Shown: positions 7,036 through 15,443, numbered from the stretch's first letter. The stretch is DNA of 15,443 bases from Bacteroidota bacterium (GCA_030706105.1 JAUZPC010000025.1:1-15443), one strand, 5' to 3'. Numbers and translations are program-made. The notes: a model not told the origin generated them from the sequence alone.

Positions 7036-8391
7036 TTACACAGTCTCTTTTTCTTGAATACTAACTCTTGGCTTAAATATGTTCTTTCTTAAATCATAAA
7101 CCAGCAAAATAAAAAAGGGTATATATTCAATTAGTTTTACAACAGTAAATTCTGTCCACTTTGGAGCCAAAGGGGTGAAGTTTGAAAAATCGATCGTAAA
7201 AGCCAATGACAATACAGATAAAAACGGATTAAAAACATTTAATGCTGAAAGCCATCCTAAGTACCATGGATAAAGTGTAGTTGCAAAAATTATAAGCGCA
7301 AGAAAAATTCCATAAGTTGCATTCATAAAATTCTTGTAAAATATCCAAATTGAGATAATGCTTATAATTAAGCCGGCACTGCAAACGTACCGCGCAATTT
7401 GAGAATTAAAAACGGCTTTGAATAAAGAAAAAATAGATCCGTTAAACTGCCAGCTTGAAAGATACGTACTGATAAATTTTAATATAGATAAATCTTTGTC
7501 CAGAAATGGGGTGTAAAAAAGTAAGCAGACTGCGGCAAATAGTAAGGAACAATAAACGAGCTGTTTAAAGTTCAGCTTTTTGAAAAGTAATGGAAATAGG
7601 AATATGGGATACAACTTTGCTAAAAATGAAATTGCTAATGCTGCCGTACCCAGATAATACTTCTTAGTCTCAATAAAGTAAACAAACATTACTATAAAAG
7701 TAATCCCAAGTGGATCCAAATGAACATTGCCAAAAAATTCTAAAACAGGCAGAGGCAGCCATGCATAATAAATAATATTAATCGGGTTCTTTTTCTTTAA
7801 ATAAAGCAGCTTTATTAAAAAAAACATGGTGGCAATTTCACTTAACAAGTAGAATAGCTTTAGTCCCCAAAATGATTCACCTGCAATTTGATAACTTGCA
7901 GCAAATATCACCTGTGAATAAGGCGGGTAAATGGCAGGCATATTTGGGAAAGATACTTTTACCGGATAGTCTGCCGTATGTAAATGGTTAAGGATTTCAG
8001 CGTTTGGAGCTGTCTTATACGGGTTATACCCGTTTGTTATTACTTTACCTTCCCAGATATATCTGTAAACATCATCTGAAGTCGTAATGTCAGAAGGGAA
8101 AAGAGTAACTCTGAAGATAATACCTGTTACAAACAAGAATAGAAGCAGACCGTTTTTTCTGCTTTCAGGTTGACCGGCTAACTTATTGAACCACGGAAAT
8201 GCTCTATCTTCTCTTTCTGCATAATTCCTTATTAAGAAGCAGGAAAAGAAAAAAAGTATAAATGCCTCAAAGTAAACATACATATATATTGGCATGCTTT
8301 GCCTTCCGCTATTAACGGTAGCAAATATATATGCAGCTTCACTTAAAACAAATATCAGAACTAAATATACTATCGGGTTTAACTTTTTCAT
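7036..8391 (-). CDS. GT-C-type polytopic membrane glycosyltransferase (GT87/DUF2029-like)
   Basis: A 451-residue protein with about ten hydrophobic segments. After the second or third helix comes a loop with SDDVYRYIWEGKVITNGYNPY (105-125). A charged DD/DxYRY loop followed by a G-x-NPY segment is typical of GT-C enzymes of the GT87/mannosyltransferase group, which take a sugar from a polyprenyl phosphate on the outer membrane face; the Asp pair (D106, D107) is the likely catalytic site. A later IYPPYSQVIFA and the intramembrane AKLYPIFLFPLLF fit the same group. The start codon directly follows the stop of the upstream barrel gene (TAAATG), so translation is probably coupled; only a weak, distant GGGA precedes it. 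Donor and acceptor are unknown. The general class is fairly sure, the exact family less so. Confidence 0.72.
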   Translation of the reverse strand: MKKLNPIVYLVLIFVLSEAAYIFATVNSGRQSMPIYMYVYFEAFILFFFSCFLIRNYAEREDRAFPWFNKLAGQPESRKNGLLLFLFVTGIIFRVTLFPSDITTSDDVYRYIWEGKVITNGYNPYKTAPNAEILNHLHTADYPVKVSFPNMPAIYPPYSQVIFAASYQIAGESFWGLKLFYLLSEIATMFFLIKLLYLKKKNPINIIYYAWLPLPVLEFFGNVHLDPLGITFIVMFVYFIETKKYYLGTAALAISFLAKLYPIFLFPLLFKKLNFKQLVYCSLLFAAVCLLFYTPFLDKDLSILKFISTYLSSWQFNGSIFSLFKAVFNSQIARYVCSAGLIISIISIWIFYKNFMNATYGIFLALIIFATTLYPWYLGWLSALNVFNPFLSVLSLAFTIDFSNFTPLAPKWTEFTVVKLIEYIPFFILLVYDLRKNIFKPRVSIQEKETV

Positions 8392-10329
8392 TTAATTAAA
8401 TATTTCCCAGGAGACTCCAAATCTGTAACCGATTTTCCTCATCGGATAATAAGGAACCAAGTAGTATTCCTTGTTTAACATATTTTCTAATGTAAAGTAT
8501 AAAATCGCCGTTTTTTGTATCATCCCGGATAATGTAAAATCAATCGTAAATGAAGGACTTATACTTACAGCCTTTTGTTTCGCCGTTCCGCCGTTTACAA
8601 AATAAGTTGCAGCACCTATATATTTTGCCGTAAAACCTGCCTTAAGGTCAAGATTAGAATTAAATAAACTGTCCTTAAAATAAATTCCGCTGTTAAGGTT
8701 ATACTCGGGTAAATTTATTAATTCGTCATTTTTGTTATTATAAAATGAAAAATTATTTTCGAACAAAACCTTACCGGGATTTGCATTAATATTTATACTA
8801 ATACCCGACAAACGTTTGTTGGACTTAAACATTAGCATATTATTAAGAAGTATCAGACTCTGATAGTTCAGATTAGGGGATAGCTGATCAACAAATTTAT
8901 TAAAGTACTTAACAGTACCTTTTAACCTCGGATAATTAAGTATAAGTGATGCTTCAAAAAGGGAAAGGTTCTTCCCTTCAAGATCATTAAAAAAGTCTCT
9001 TTCTGAAACAGTAAACCCATAGCTCATTCCGGCCAAGATGTTCTTGTTTAGCCTAAAATACAAATCAGAGCCTATATATGGATATGTGTACTCAATATCT
9101 GAAAATTTATAATCCTCAATTTTAGCTAATGGAGATAGAATAATTGAACTGTCCAGCATATAATAATCGAAACTAAAACCGCAGGAAATTGAGTAATTAC
9201 CATATTCCTGGTTTACTAAAGGATATGAATATTTATATTTGCTCGATTCAAAATTTCCGTAAGCTTTTATCCTGGCATTTTTCAAATCGTAATACGAATG
9301 TAAAATTGCGCCGTATGTTTGTATGTCGTTCCTTAATAAAAGGGTATCTCCGTCAATTAAATCTCTGTTGAAATTAGAATATAAACTGAACTCAGTATTG
9401 CTGCTTTTATTAGGAGAATAAAGTGTCTTTATATAAAAACGATGCTGTCTGTTATTAAACTGTCTGGATGAAAAGATTACAGGTGCATTTTGGTTATCAT
9501 ATAAAGTAGAAATTGCCTTTATGCTGTCATATGCAACTCCGCCATTATAGTCGGTCTTAAGATCTGAGTAGCCATATGAACCGGTAAAATTTAAAATGTC
9601 ATTAAGAAGATACTTAAACTTAATTTTTCCGTTCCATATAGCACCTCTGTTATTTGCATAATATGTGCTTACTTTTCTATTTGAAACTTCTAAATAGGCA
9701 TTTAATTTTTTTGTCAAAAATAAATTGAAAAGGCCGTCAATATAGCCTTCATCATTCATCCCTTGGTAATATTTAATCTTTGAATAAGGGATGGAATACG
9801 TTTGCTCTTTATTGATAATATTTACAGCTGCATAATTCTTAAAATTGCCATAAAATAATCCCTGCGTAATTGGTATTGATTCTATTGAGTCTATCCCTTC
9901 ACTCTGGATAAAATTTAGATCATTAAATAATCCGTTGTGGATAGGAATACCGTCTTCAATCACCATCATATTGCTTGGCGAAACTCCATAAAATGAACCG
10001 TTAGAATATTGTATAGGCTGACCCAAATCATAAATATATGTAAAGGGGAGCAGCTGCAATAAGTTCTGAGAGTTCCTGTAGTCTGTTCTGATTATCTTAT
10101 CAAAACTAAGAAAAGTATGCTGATCGCTTAGCGGTTTTTGGGGAACCGGAACTAATGGCTTCACCTTTAAGGTATCGTGCTTAGCCGATTTAAATGATAT
10201 AGAATCACGCTGCATTAACGAGTCCAACCTGGCTTGTTTGGTAGAATCCGGTTTAAAAACCCTGTTTGGATTTTCCTGAGCAGTCAAATATATATTTAGT
10301 AATAGGAAGAAACTTAATAAAATTCTCAT
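8392..10329 (-). CDS. TonB-dependent receptor-like outer membrane beta-barrel
   Basis: A 645-residue secreted outer-membrane protein. From the ATG, residues 1 to about 18 form a signal peptide (MRILL, a hydrophobic run, then YLTAQ). A polar region rich in Asp, Ser and Lys follows (about 20-75). Next is a plug-like domain with MVIEDGIPIHNGLF and IESIPITQGLFYG. The rest alternates aromatic and polar residues like a beta-barrel, ending GYRFGVSWEIFN with the terminal aromatic-x-Asn signature. I see no clear TonB box or N-terminal carboxypeptidase-like domain. At about 645 residues it is close to vitamin-B12-type receptors in size. The ATG at 10329 is preferred over an in-frame TTG at 10356, because that TTG lies inside the likely -7 promoter element. 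It precedes and abuts the GT-C gene. The ligand is unknown. Confidence 0.78.
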   Translation of the reverse strand: MRILLSFFLLLNIYLTAQENPNRVFKPDSTKQARLDSLMQRDSISFKSAKHDTLKVKPLVPVPQKPLSDQHTFLSFDKIIRTDYRNSQNLLQLLPFTYIYDLGQPIQYSNGSFYGVSPSNMMVIEDGIPIHNGLFNDLNFIQSEGIDSIESIPITQGLFYGNFKNYAAVNIINKEQTYSIPYSKIKYYQGMNDEGYIDGLFNLFLTKKLNAYLEVSNRKVSTYYANNRGAIWNGKIKFKYLLNDILNFTGSYGYSDLKTDYNGGVAYDSIKAISTLYDNQNAPVIFSSRQFNNRQHRFYIKTLYSPNKSSNTEFSLYSNFNRDLIDGDTLLLRNDIQTYGAILHSYYDLKNARIKAYGNFESSKYKYSYPLVNQEYGNYSISCGFSFDYYMLDSSIILSPLAKIEDYKFSDIEYTYPYIGSDLYFRLNKNILAGMSYGFTVSERDFFNDLEGKNLSLFEASLILNYPRLKGTVKYFNKFVDQLSPNLNYQSLILLNNMLMFKSNKRLSGISININANPGKVLFENNFSFYNNKNDELINLPEYNLNSGIYFKDSLFNSNLDLKAGFTAKYIGAATYFVNGGTAKQKAVSISPSFTIDFTLSGMIQKTAILYFTLENMLNKEYYLVPYYPMRKIGYRFGVSWEIFN

Positions 10330-10345
10330 TTTAAGCAAAATTTTG

Positions 10346-10376
10346 AAAAAATACAATAAATAAGATATTCATTCAA
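10346..10376 (-). promoter_or_regulatory. Candidate promoter of the outer-membrane barrel gene
   Basis: TTG (10374-10376, preceded by TT) and TATTTTTT (10346-10353) lie 20 nt apart on the minus strand. The second element is one mismatch from TAnnTTTG. Transcription would start close to the ATG at 10329, with a very short leader and no visible ribosome site. The site overlaps the alternative upstream TTG start and so argues for the ATG. Confidence 0.42.
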
Positions 10377-10493
10377 AAGACAAACTGCAAATACATTAAA
10401 TTCCATCCTTGTAATTATTCTCTTTGCCTAAGCGGTAATTGATTAATATTGTAAATCTTCAATTAAAGAACTTTGTACTAATTACTTAAGTTT

Positions 10494-11657
10494 TCATTCC
10501 CAGCGTTTTTTCCCAAATACTCCATAAACAGTGGAGAATACAATATATGGAATATGCAAAATTTCAGCGAGAACAAAGTATCTGAAAGAGATTGTTAATG
10601 GAATTACTTCCTTCCCGGACTTCAGAACAATAAACTCGGATAATGCTTTTAATACTCCCGCTGTTAAAAACAGAAATAATAGATTTATATTGTTGATAAT
10701 TAATAATGGAGATATAAATAAACCTACATAAAAAAGGAAAATTAGCGCTAAGATAACAACCAGTTTTTTATTTATAAAAGCAATTGACTTGCCCGCCCAT
10801 CTTTTCCTCTGGTTAAAGAATTTAGCAACAGTTTTTTGCGGGTATGTTCTTACAATTGATTCTGCTGAATTACAGAACTTTATCTCATAATCAGTCAGCT
10901 TTGCAATCTTCTGCATCAGAAAAACATCATCACCGGAAGAGATATTCTCATTACCATGATATCCATTCACTTCATAAAATAATCTTTTCCTGAACAATAT
11001 ATTAGCACCGTTACATATGGCAGGCATATTGCTTCCAATTAGCCCGGCACCGGTTATAATAAGGCTAGAAAATTCCAACTGCTGAAGGTTCGAGAACGCA
11101 GATGAATTGCTATAGAACTCTACAGGTCCTGCTATAAAGCCAGTTTTGTCATCCAGAAAAGATAACATCATATTTATCCAGTTGGGCTGCTGGATGCAGT
11201 CGGCATCGCTAAGAACTATTATTTCGCCCTTTGCCTTGCTTATCCCATACTCAATAGCTGCTTTTTTGTTGTTCATGGCAGGGAAGTTATTATACAGATA
11301 AACATTGTTGGTCTCAATATTCTCTTTCAGCAATATATCTCCGCCATCGGATGAATTATCATTTATATATATAACCTCAAAACTATCCTTAGGCAGATTT
11401 TGGGAAGTTGTGCTCTTTAGACTATTCAGTATGTTGTTCTTTTCATCGTGAAAAGGGATAATTATTGAGATGAATAAATTAGCCGCGGGCTCTTCTTCAA
11501 TATCATCAGCATTGTTAATTAGCATGGCCGTTTTGTTCATATTGTAAGAAGGTTCATTTGTTCTTAACTTATTTAAACCTTTAACAATCCTAAACAGGAA
11601 AGCTAAATAGTTTAAACCAAGAAGAACTATTAATATATAGATTAGGTTATTTATCAT
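10494..11657 (-). CDS. Membrane-anchored family 2 glycosyltransferase
   Basis: A 387-residue processive-type GT2 enzyme that transfers a sugar from a nucleotide donor at the inner face of the cytoplasmic membrane. It has an N-terminal membrane helix (about 4-22), then a GT-A domain opening with ISIIIPFHDE (63-72). The metal-binding DAD is at D151-D153 in VLSDADC, the acceptor-side SGDD follows, and QRKRWAG matches the Q-x-x-R-W motif. Three or four C-terminal hydrophobic segments follow (about 298-378). This is the layout of hyaluronan- and poly-GlcNAc-synthase-like or ceramide-glucosyltransferase-like GT2 proteins. The start ATG overlaps the end of the flippase-like gene by 11 nt, so the two are cotranscribed. 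The sugar and acceptor cannot be inferred. Confidence 0.92.
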   Translation of the reverse strand: MINNLIYILIVLLGLNYLAFLFRIVKGLNKLRTNEPSYNMNKTAMLINNADDIEEEPAANLFISIIIPFHDEKNNILNSLKSTTSQNLPKDSFEVIYINDNSSDGGDILLKENIETNNVYLYNNFPAMNNKKAAIEYGISKAKGEIIVLSDADCIQQPNWINMMLSFLDDKTGFIAGPVEFYSNSSAFSNLQQLEFSSLIITGAGLIGSNMPAICNGANILFRKRLFYEVNGYHGNENISSGDDVFLMQKIAKLTDYEIKFCNSAESIVRTYPQKTVAKFFNQRKRWAGKSIAFINKKLVVILALIFLFYVGLFISPLLIINNINLLFLFLTAGVLKALSEFIVLKSGKEVIPLTISFRYFVLAEILHIPYIVFSTVYGVFGKKRWE

Positions 11658-12615
11658 TATTCTTTTTTAATAGTAAAAATATTCCTATTACAGATGGAAC
11701 TAAAACATTGATAAGGAATAAAAGTATGGAAGCATTGAATCCTATGGCGGCATCTTCTCCAAATTTTTGGATAAAGTAAACCGAAGCTCCTTCTCTTACC
11801 CCTAATTCTCCAAATGAGATGGGAATAATAGTTTTGGAAAACATAATTAGATTGCTTATCCATATGTATGTAATTGCTTTATATTTGCCTGAAAAAGCGG
11901 CAAGCAGCAGACTAAATTGCAGGATATAGCACGCATAAAAGCTAAAGGATAATAGCAGCATCCTTAGAGAGTAATGCCGGCCTGTTAGCTTTAATAGTGA
12001 GAACTTTTCCCTATAGGAGGCAAAAATTCGCTTTTCTTTTAACTTACCGATTAAAATATTATCCCAAAAGCTTTCAGTTACAAATAAATAGATTACAAAA
12101 GCAAACAAAGATATAATAATTATTATAAGGGATAGGATTATATAATAGGGGATATTATTAAAATTTAACAAATATAATGACGATGCCAAAGCTCCGCAGA
12201 ATGCAACAATAATCAGAGTAAATAGCTTGTCCGCAAATGATGATGCCGCCACTTGCAGAACGGGACTTTCTTTAATTGGAATAGCCCTTGCAAAGAACTC
12301 TCCAACACGTACTGGGGTAAATATTCCGGCTGAAAATCCATAGAACAATGACAAGAGTATTTTACCCTTGTCTGAAAAGTTCAAGAAGTTTATGCATGTT
12401 AGCTCCCACTTCTTGTATTGTAGAAAAAGGTTTAAGGGTAAAAGCATTAATGAAAATAATATAAAAATTTTATTACTTTTATTTAAAGTAAAATATAGGT
12501 CATTAAAATTCAAATGATTAAATAAATATATAATCAATCCTATGGCAATTGCCGCCTTTGCTAAATTTAATAACAGCTTCCTGCTGCTTAATATTTTTTT
12601 ATAATTAATAGTCAT
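11647..12615 (-). CDS. Flippase-like/LPG-synthase-TM family membrane protein (UPF0104)
   Basis: A 322-residue protein with about eight membrane segments. Two conserved spots of the UPF0104 (YbhN/AglD, LPG-synthase transmembrane) family are visible: FTPVRVGEFFARA (99-111), the usual TPGRIGE-x-x-RA loop, and PISFGELGVREGA (265-277). The soluble aminoacyl-transferring domain of MprF-type enzymes is absent, so it is a stand-alone membrane domain. Such proteins often lie beside glycosyltransferases and are thought to act in lipid-linked sugar handling, but no reaction is proven for this type. The ATG start overlaps the radical SAM gene by 11 nt, and its own 3' end overlaps the GT2 gene by 11 nt. 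No ribosome site is seen, which suggests coupled translation. Confidence 0.9.
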   Translation of the reverse strand: MTINYKKILSSRKLLLNLAKAAIAIGLIIYLFNHLNFNDLYFTLNKSNKIFILFSLMLLPLNLFLQYKKWELTCINFLNFSDKGKILLSLFYGFSAGIFTPVRVGEFFARAIPIKESPVLQVAASSFADKLFTLIIVAFCGALASSLYLLNFNNIPYYIILSLIIIIISLFAFVIYLFVTESFWDNILIGKLKEKRIFASYREKFSLLKLTGRHYSLRMLLLSFSFYACYILQFSLLLAAFSGKYKAITYIWISNLIMFSKTIIPISFGELGVREGASVYFIQKFGEDAAIGFNASILLFLINVLVPSVIGIFLLLKKNNDK

Positions 12616-13621
12616 TATTAAGAATATTTACTTTTAGTCCTTCGGTACAGTTTGTGCACATATCAACATTTTTTCTTGAGGTAAGCACTTTTAAACGGAA
12701 TTTATTAAAATTTTCTGAAGTCCAGATAGTGGATAAGTGACTGTCCAAAACGTTGCTGATTTTAAATAACGCATCTTTATCAAAACAGCAGGGAACCACA
12801 TCACCCTGCCAGGTTACAACGCAGGTTTTCCATAAGGCAAAACAATAATTGTGGAATTCGGATTTTATTTTAAAACTGTTTTCGCTTACTTTGTATCTGT
12901 TAAATTTTACTTTAGTCGGGAGCAATTTATTTGCACTCTCCAGCGAGTATACCTGCATTGACTTAAAGTAAATTCTATCAGCTCCTGTTCCCTCGGCATA
13001 TTCTTTTGCTTGTTCTATAAGATGCTCATTTTGTTTCATAACTAAGAATCTTATTTCAACAAAAGGCAGCTTGTTTTTAAATTCATTTCGTTTATTTATT
13101 AACATCCTTAAAGACTCATCAGCTCCTCTAAATGTACCTCCCACTCTGTAATTTTGGTATGATTTTTCATCCAAACCATCGAGTGAAAATATCAGTTTGT
13201 CAGGTGGACTTTTCAAAATCTCATCAATATTTTTCCCGGTAAACATTAGTCCATTAGTACTTACTGAAACATACAGTTTACTTTTTCTTGCATATGCAAT
13301 CATTTTAGTAAGCTCTTTATTCAGATATGGTTCTCCCTGAAAAAACAATTGAAGGTATAATGCTGTATCCTTTATTTGGTCAATTATGCTTACAAAATTC
13401 TCATAGTTCATTGAGCCAAGTTTTCTGGTTAAAGTACCAGCGCCGGAAGGACACTCAGGGCACTTTAAGTTGCATAAATTAGTAGGCTCAATTGAATATG
13501 CAGCAGGCATCCCCCAAATAAGCGGTTTCTTTATCATCCTTGATATATAAAAAGAAATAACAATCTTAAATAAATTTATTATTCTTTTGGGGGTTAAGTA
13601 TGTAATATATTGTATTTTCAA
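12605..13621 (-). CDS. Radical SAM/SPASM domain protein
   Basis: A 338-residue radical SAM enzyme. The [4Fe-4S]/SAM motif CNLKCPEC gives C50, C54 and C57, preceded by SIEPTNLC. FFQGEPYLN and FSLDGLDEKSYQNYRVGG are the usual barrel motifs. The C-terminal region has C260, C267, C278/C279 (GDVVPCCFD) and C322/C325 (CTNC), which look like a SPASM-type auxiliary cluster. The start is a TTG at 13621; the first ATGs (13537, 13510) would cut off a segment of about 28-37 residues that resembles the normal lead-in before the barrel. A promoter candidate ends just upstream, leaving a leader of about 16 nt without a ribosome site. It heads a three-gene overlapping operon with the flippase-like and GT2 genes. 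The substrate is unknown; modification of a sugar, lipid or peptide in the envelope pathway is inference from context. Confidence 0.88.
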   Translation of the reverse strand: MKIQYITYLTPKRIINLFKIVISFYISRMIKKPLIWGMPAAYSIEPTNLCNLKCPECPSGAGTLTRKLGSMNYENFVSIIDQIKDTALYLQLFFQGEPYLNKELTKMIAYARKSKLYVSVSTNGLMFTGKNIDEILKSPPDKLIFSLDGLDEKSYQNYRVGGTFRGADESLRMLINKRNEFKNKLPFVEIRFLVMKQNEHLIEQAKEYAEGTGADRIYFKSMQVYSLESANKLLPTKVKFNRYKVSENSFKIKSEFHNYCFALWKTCVVTWQGDVVPCCFDKDALFKISNVLDSHLSTIWTSENFNKFRLKVLTSRKNVDMCTNCTEGLKVNILNNDY

Positions 13622-13643
13622 GTATTATCAATTTATTTTTTGT

Positions 13644-13675
13644 TAAAAATAACCATTAAGAGGGTAAACAGCAAA
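13644..13675 (-). promoter_or_regulatory. Candidate promoter of the radical SAM operon
   Basis: TTTG on the minus strand (13672-13675) is followed after 20 nt by TATTTTTA (13644-13651), one mismatch from TAnnTTTG. It points away from bshC across a 186-nt divergent spacer. Transcription would begin around 13637, close to the TTG start codon at 13621. Confidence 0.42.
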
Positions 13676-13745
13676 TCAGGATATTCTTATGATACGTCTC
13701 AATTTTTATTGCACTCACAATTCAATAATTTTGGTCAATATTATA

Positions 13746-13776
13746 TTGTTAAGGGTTTAAGTTTTTTGTAACTTTG
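13746..13776 (+). promoter_or_regulatory. Promoter of bshC, Bacteroidota type
   Basis: TTG (13746-13748) and TAACTTTG (13769-13776) are exactly 20 nt apart. The second is a perfect match to TAnnTTTG, the -7 element of Bacteroidota primary-sigma promoters. Transcription would start about 13782, leaving a leader of about 25 nt that includes the GGAG ribosome site at 13799-13802. This is the best promoter match in the window. Confidence 0.65.
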
Positions 13777-13807
13777 AAAATATAGAAATTAAATACTTGG
13801 AGAATAA

Positions 13808-15433
13808 ATGTTTATCAATTTTAGAGACATTCCTGGTCACCAAAATTTATTCTTGGATTTTTTGTACGAGTTTGATAATGTAAAAGACTTTTATGATAAG
13901 AATTTTAGAGATGTAGACAAGTTTGAAGGATATTTTAGCGCTTTTAACGAATTTAACGCCGGAAAACAATTTAAAATAGGTAACTATATTGCCAAACAAT
14001 ATAAAGATTTTTCTGCTTCGGATTTAACTCAAAGCAATATTGATGCTTTAAGCTTTAATAATACTCTGGCTGTAGTTACTGGTCAACAGCTTGGTTTGCT
14101 TGGGGGGCCATTATATACTATATATAAAATAATAACGGCAATAAAACTGGCTGAAAAGTATAATGATAAATATGCAAATTTTAACTTTGTTCCTGTGTTT
14201 TGGCTGGAAGGTGATGATCATGATTTTGCAGAAGTAAGCTATGTTAATATTATTAACAAATTGGGTGAGCTTGCTACTATTACTTATAATGATGGGCTTG
14301 ATGCTGAGATTAACAGAGGAAGTGTCGGGAATATTGTTTTTAATGAAAATATTAAAGCATTTATAAATGAGTTTATTGAAAACTTAAGGGACTCAGAATT
14401 TATACCGGCTATTAAATCTCAGATAGAGGAATTATATAAGCCGGGTGCTACTTATAAGCAGGCTTTTAAACAATTAATATTCAATTTATTTGATAAATAT
14501 GGGTTGGTTATTTTTGATCCGCAGGATCCGGAAGTAAAAAAATTGTTAGTCCCTATTTTCCAAAACGAAATTTCCGATTTCAGGCATAATACCAATATCC
14601 TTGTAGAAAGAAGTGCAAGGCTTGAAGAAGTCTATCATGCACAGGTTAAAGTTAAACCGATAAATTTATTCTACTCACTTGACGGCGGCAGATATTTGAT
14701 AGAGCCGGGTGAAAACGAATTTAAATTAAAAGGAAAACGGAAAAAATTCACTTATGAAGAGCTAATGAAAACCATTCAAAACGAACCGGAAAATTTTAGC
14801 CCTAACGTACTGTTGCGCCCTGTTTGCCAGGATTATCTTTTACCGACTGCCTTTTACGTTGGCGGTCCCGGCGAAATTGCATACTCTGCTCAGGTTAATC
14901 CTTTATATGAGATTTATAAAGTGCCGTCACCAATTTTGTACCCAAGAGGCTCGGCTACTTTATTTGAGAAAAATGTTCCTGCATTTTTAGAGCGCTATAA
15001 TATAAACGTAAATGAAATGTTTATTGTTCCTGAAGAGTTAAAGCTTAAAGTGCTGAACTCGATTGCTGATATTAAACTGGATGCTTTGTATGAAAAATCT
15101 GTAGAAGAGATAGATCTTATCTTTGACAGAATAAAGGAAAGCTTATTCAGCATTGATAAAACAATCAGTGATGCGGGAGAAAAATACAGGCAAAAAACAC
15201 TTAGCGGTTTGAATGAATTTAAACTAAAAGCTATTGATGCTCAGAAAAGGAAGTATGATGTTGTGCTTAAGCAGTTTGAAAAGGTTAGTACCAGCATAAT
15301 GCCTGATGGCATTCTGCAGGAAAGAGTGTTCAGCTTGTTTTATTATCTTGGCAAGTATGGTGATGATTTCATGAGCATGTTATATAAAGAGCTTGAAATC
15401 GAAGAGTTTGAACACCAGATAATAACTTTATAG
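13808..15433 (+). CDS. bshC: Bacillithiol biosynthesis cysteine-adding enzyme BshC
   Basis: A complete 541-residue BshC, the proposed last enzyme of bacillithiol synthesis, which adds cysteine to glucosaminyl-malate. Clear family motifs are VVTGQQLGLLGGPLYTIYK (89-107), VFWLEGDDHDFAEV (130-143) and a C-terminal DGILQERVFSLFYYLGKYGDDF (500-521). A helical, lysine- and glutamate-rich stretch (about 410-495) matches the coiled-coil part of the known fold. The length is normal. The ATG is preceded by GGAG with a 5-nt spacer. It stands alone on the plus strand, divergent from the radical SAM operon; bshA and bshB are not in the window. The stop is 10 nt before the window end, so any downstream partner is out of view. 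Confidence 0.96.
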   Translation: MFINFRDIPGHQNLFLDFLYEFDNVKDFYDKNFRDVDKFEGYFSAFNEFNAGKQFKIGNYIAKQYKDFSASDLTQSNIDALSFNNTLAVVTGQQLGLLGGPLYTIYKIITAIKLAEKYNDKYANFNFVPVFWLEGDDHDFAEVSYVNIINKLGELATITYNDGLDAEINRGSVGNIVFNENIKAFINEFIENLRDSEFIPAIKSQIEELYKPGATYKQAFKQLIFNLFDKYGLVIFDPQDPEVKKLLVPIFQNEISDFRHNTNILVERSARLEEVYHAQVKVKPINLFYSLDGGRYLIEPGENEFKLKGKRKKFTYEELMKTIQNEPENFSPNVLLRPVCQDYLLPTAFYVGGPGEIAYSAQVNPLYEIYKVPSPILYPRGSATLFEKNVPAFLERYNINVNEMFIVPEELKLKVLNSIADIKLDALYEKSVEEIDLIFDRIKESLFSIDKTISDAGEKYRQKTLSGLNEFKLKAIDAQKRKYDVVLKQFEKVSTSIMPDGILQERVFSLFYYLGKYGDDFMSMLYKELEIEEFEHQIITL

Positions 15434-15443
15434 ATTATATAAT

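Noticed and set aside
10330..10356. TTG start extending the barrel protein by nine residues
   Set aside because: It would put charged and extra hydrophobic residues before a good signal peptide and lies within the probable -7 promoter element.
11657..11863. Short minus-strand open frame inside the flippase-like gene
   Set aside because: It is an alternative frame of a gene with clear family motifs; the peptide has no membrane or domain character of its own.
13510..13537. ATG starts for the radical SAM protein
   Set aside because: They would remove a segment of about 28-37 residues that resembles the usual lead-in to this protein type; the TTG at 13621 fits the promoter position better.

Overview
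The window is AT-rich. It looks like chromosome from the Bacteroidota/Chlorobi/Ignavibacteriota lineage, most likely an Ignavibacteria-like organism. The support is a bacillithiol enzyme (BshC), a TonB-dependent-receptor-type outer membrane protein, a split methylmalonyl-CoA mutase, and candidate promoters of the Bacteroidota type (TTG, 20 nt, TAnnTTTG). The taxon is inferred from gene content and style, not from a marker gene.

Region 1 (1-655) has no convincing gene. It holds three tandem copies of a 51-bp unit, each ending in the small hairpin sequence ACCCTGAAAGGGT. Inverted and degenerate copies follow, then a strong terminator for the leftward genes.

Region 2 (656-6428) is the propionyl-CoA/methylmalonyl-CoA module, all on the minus strand. 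In transcription order it is: methylmalonyl-CoA mutase large subunit without a B12 domain, methylmalonyl-CoA epimerase, the carboxyltransferase of a biotin-dependent acyl-CoA carboxylase or decarboxylase, a small OadG-like accessory subunit with no membrane helix, a separate biotin carrier protein, and a TerC-family membrane protein only 3 nt further on. Together these interconvert propionyl-CoA, methylmalonyl-CoA and succinyl-CoA. The biotin carboxylase, the Na+-pump beta subunit and the B12-binding mutase subunit are not in the window.

Region 3 (6429-7035) is a gene-free stretch of about 600 bp containing a GC-richer island that may be a decayed repeat.

Region 4 (7036-13675), also on the minus strand, is an envelope and glycoconjugate cluster. 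In transcription order it is: a radical SAM/SPASM protein, a flippase-like (UPF0104/LPG-synthase-TM) membrane protein and a GT2 glycosyltransferase, joined by 11-nt overlaps. A second unit follows: an outer-membrane receptor-like barrel whose stop codon abuts the start of a GT-C-type membrane glycosyltransferase. This looks like assembly of a surface glycan or glycolipid; the product cannot be read from the sequence.

Region 5 (13746-15443) is the divergently transcribed bshC gene, with the best promoter match in the window.
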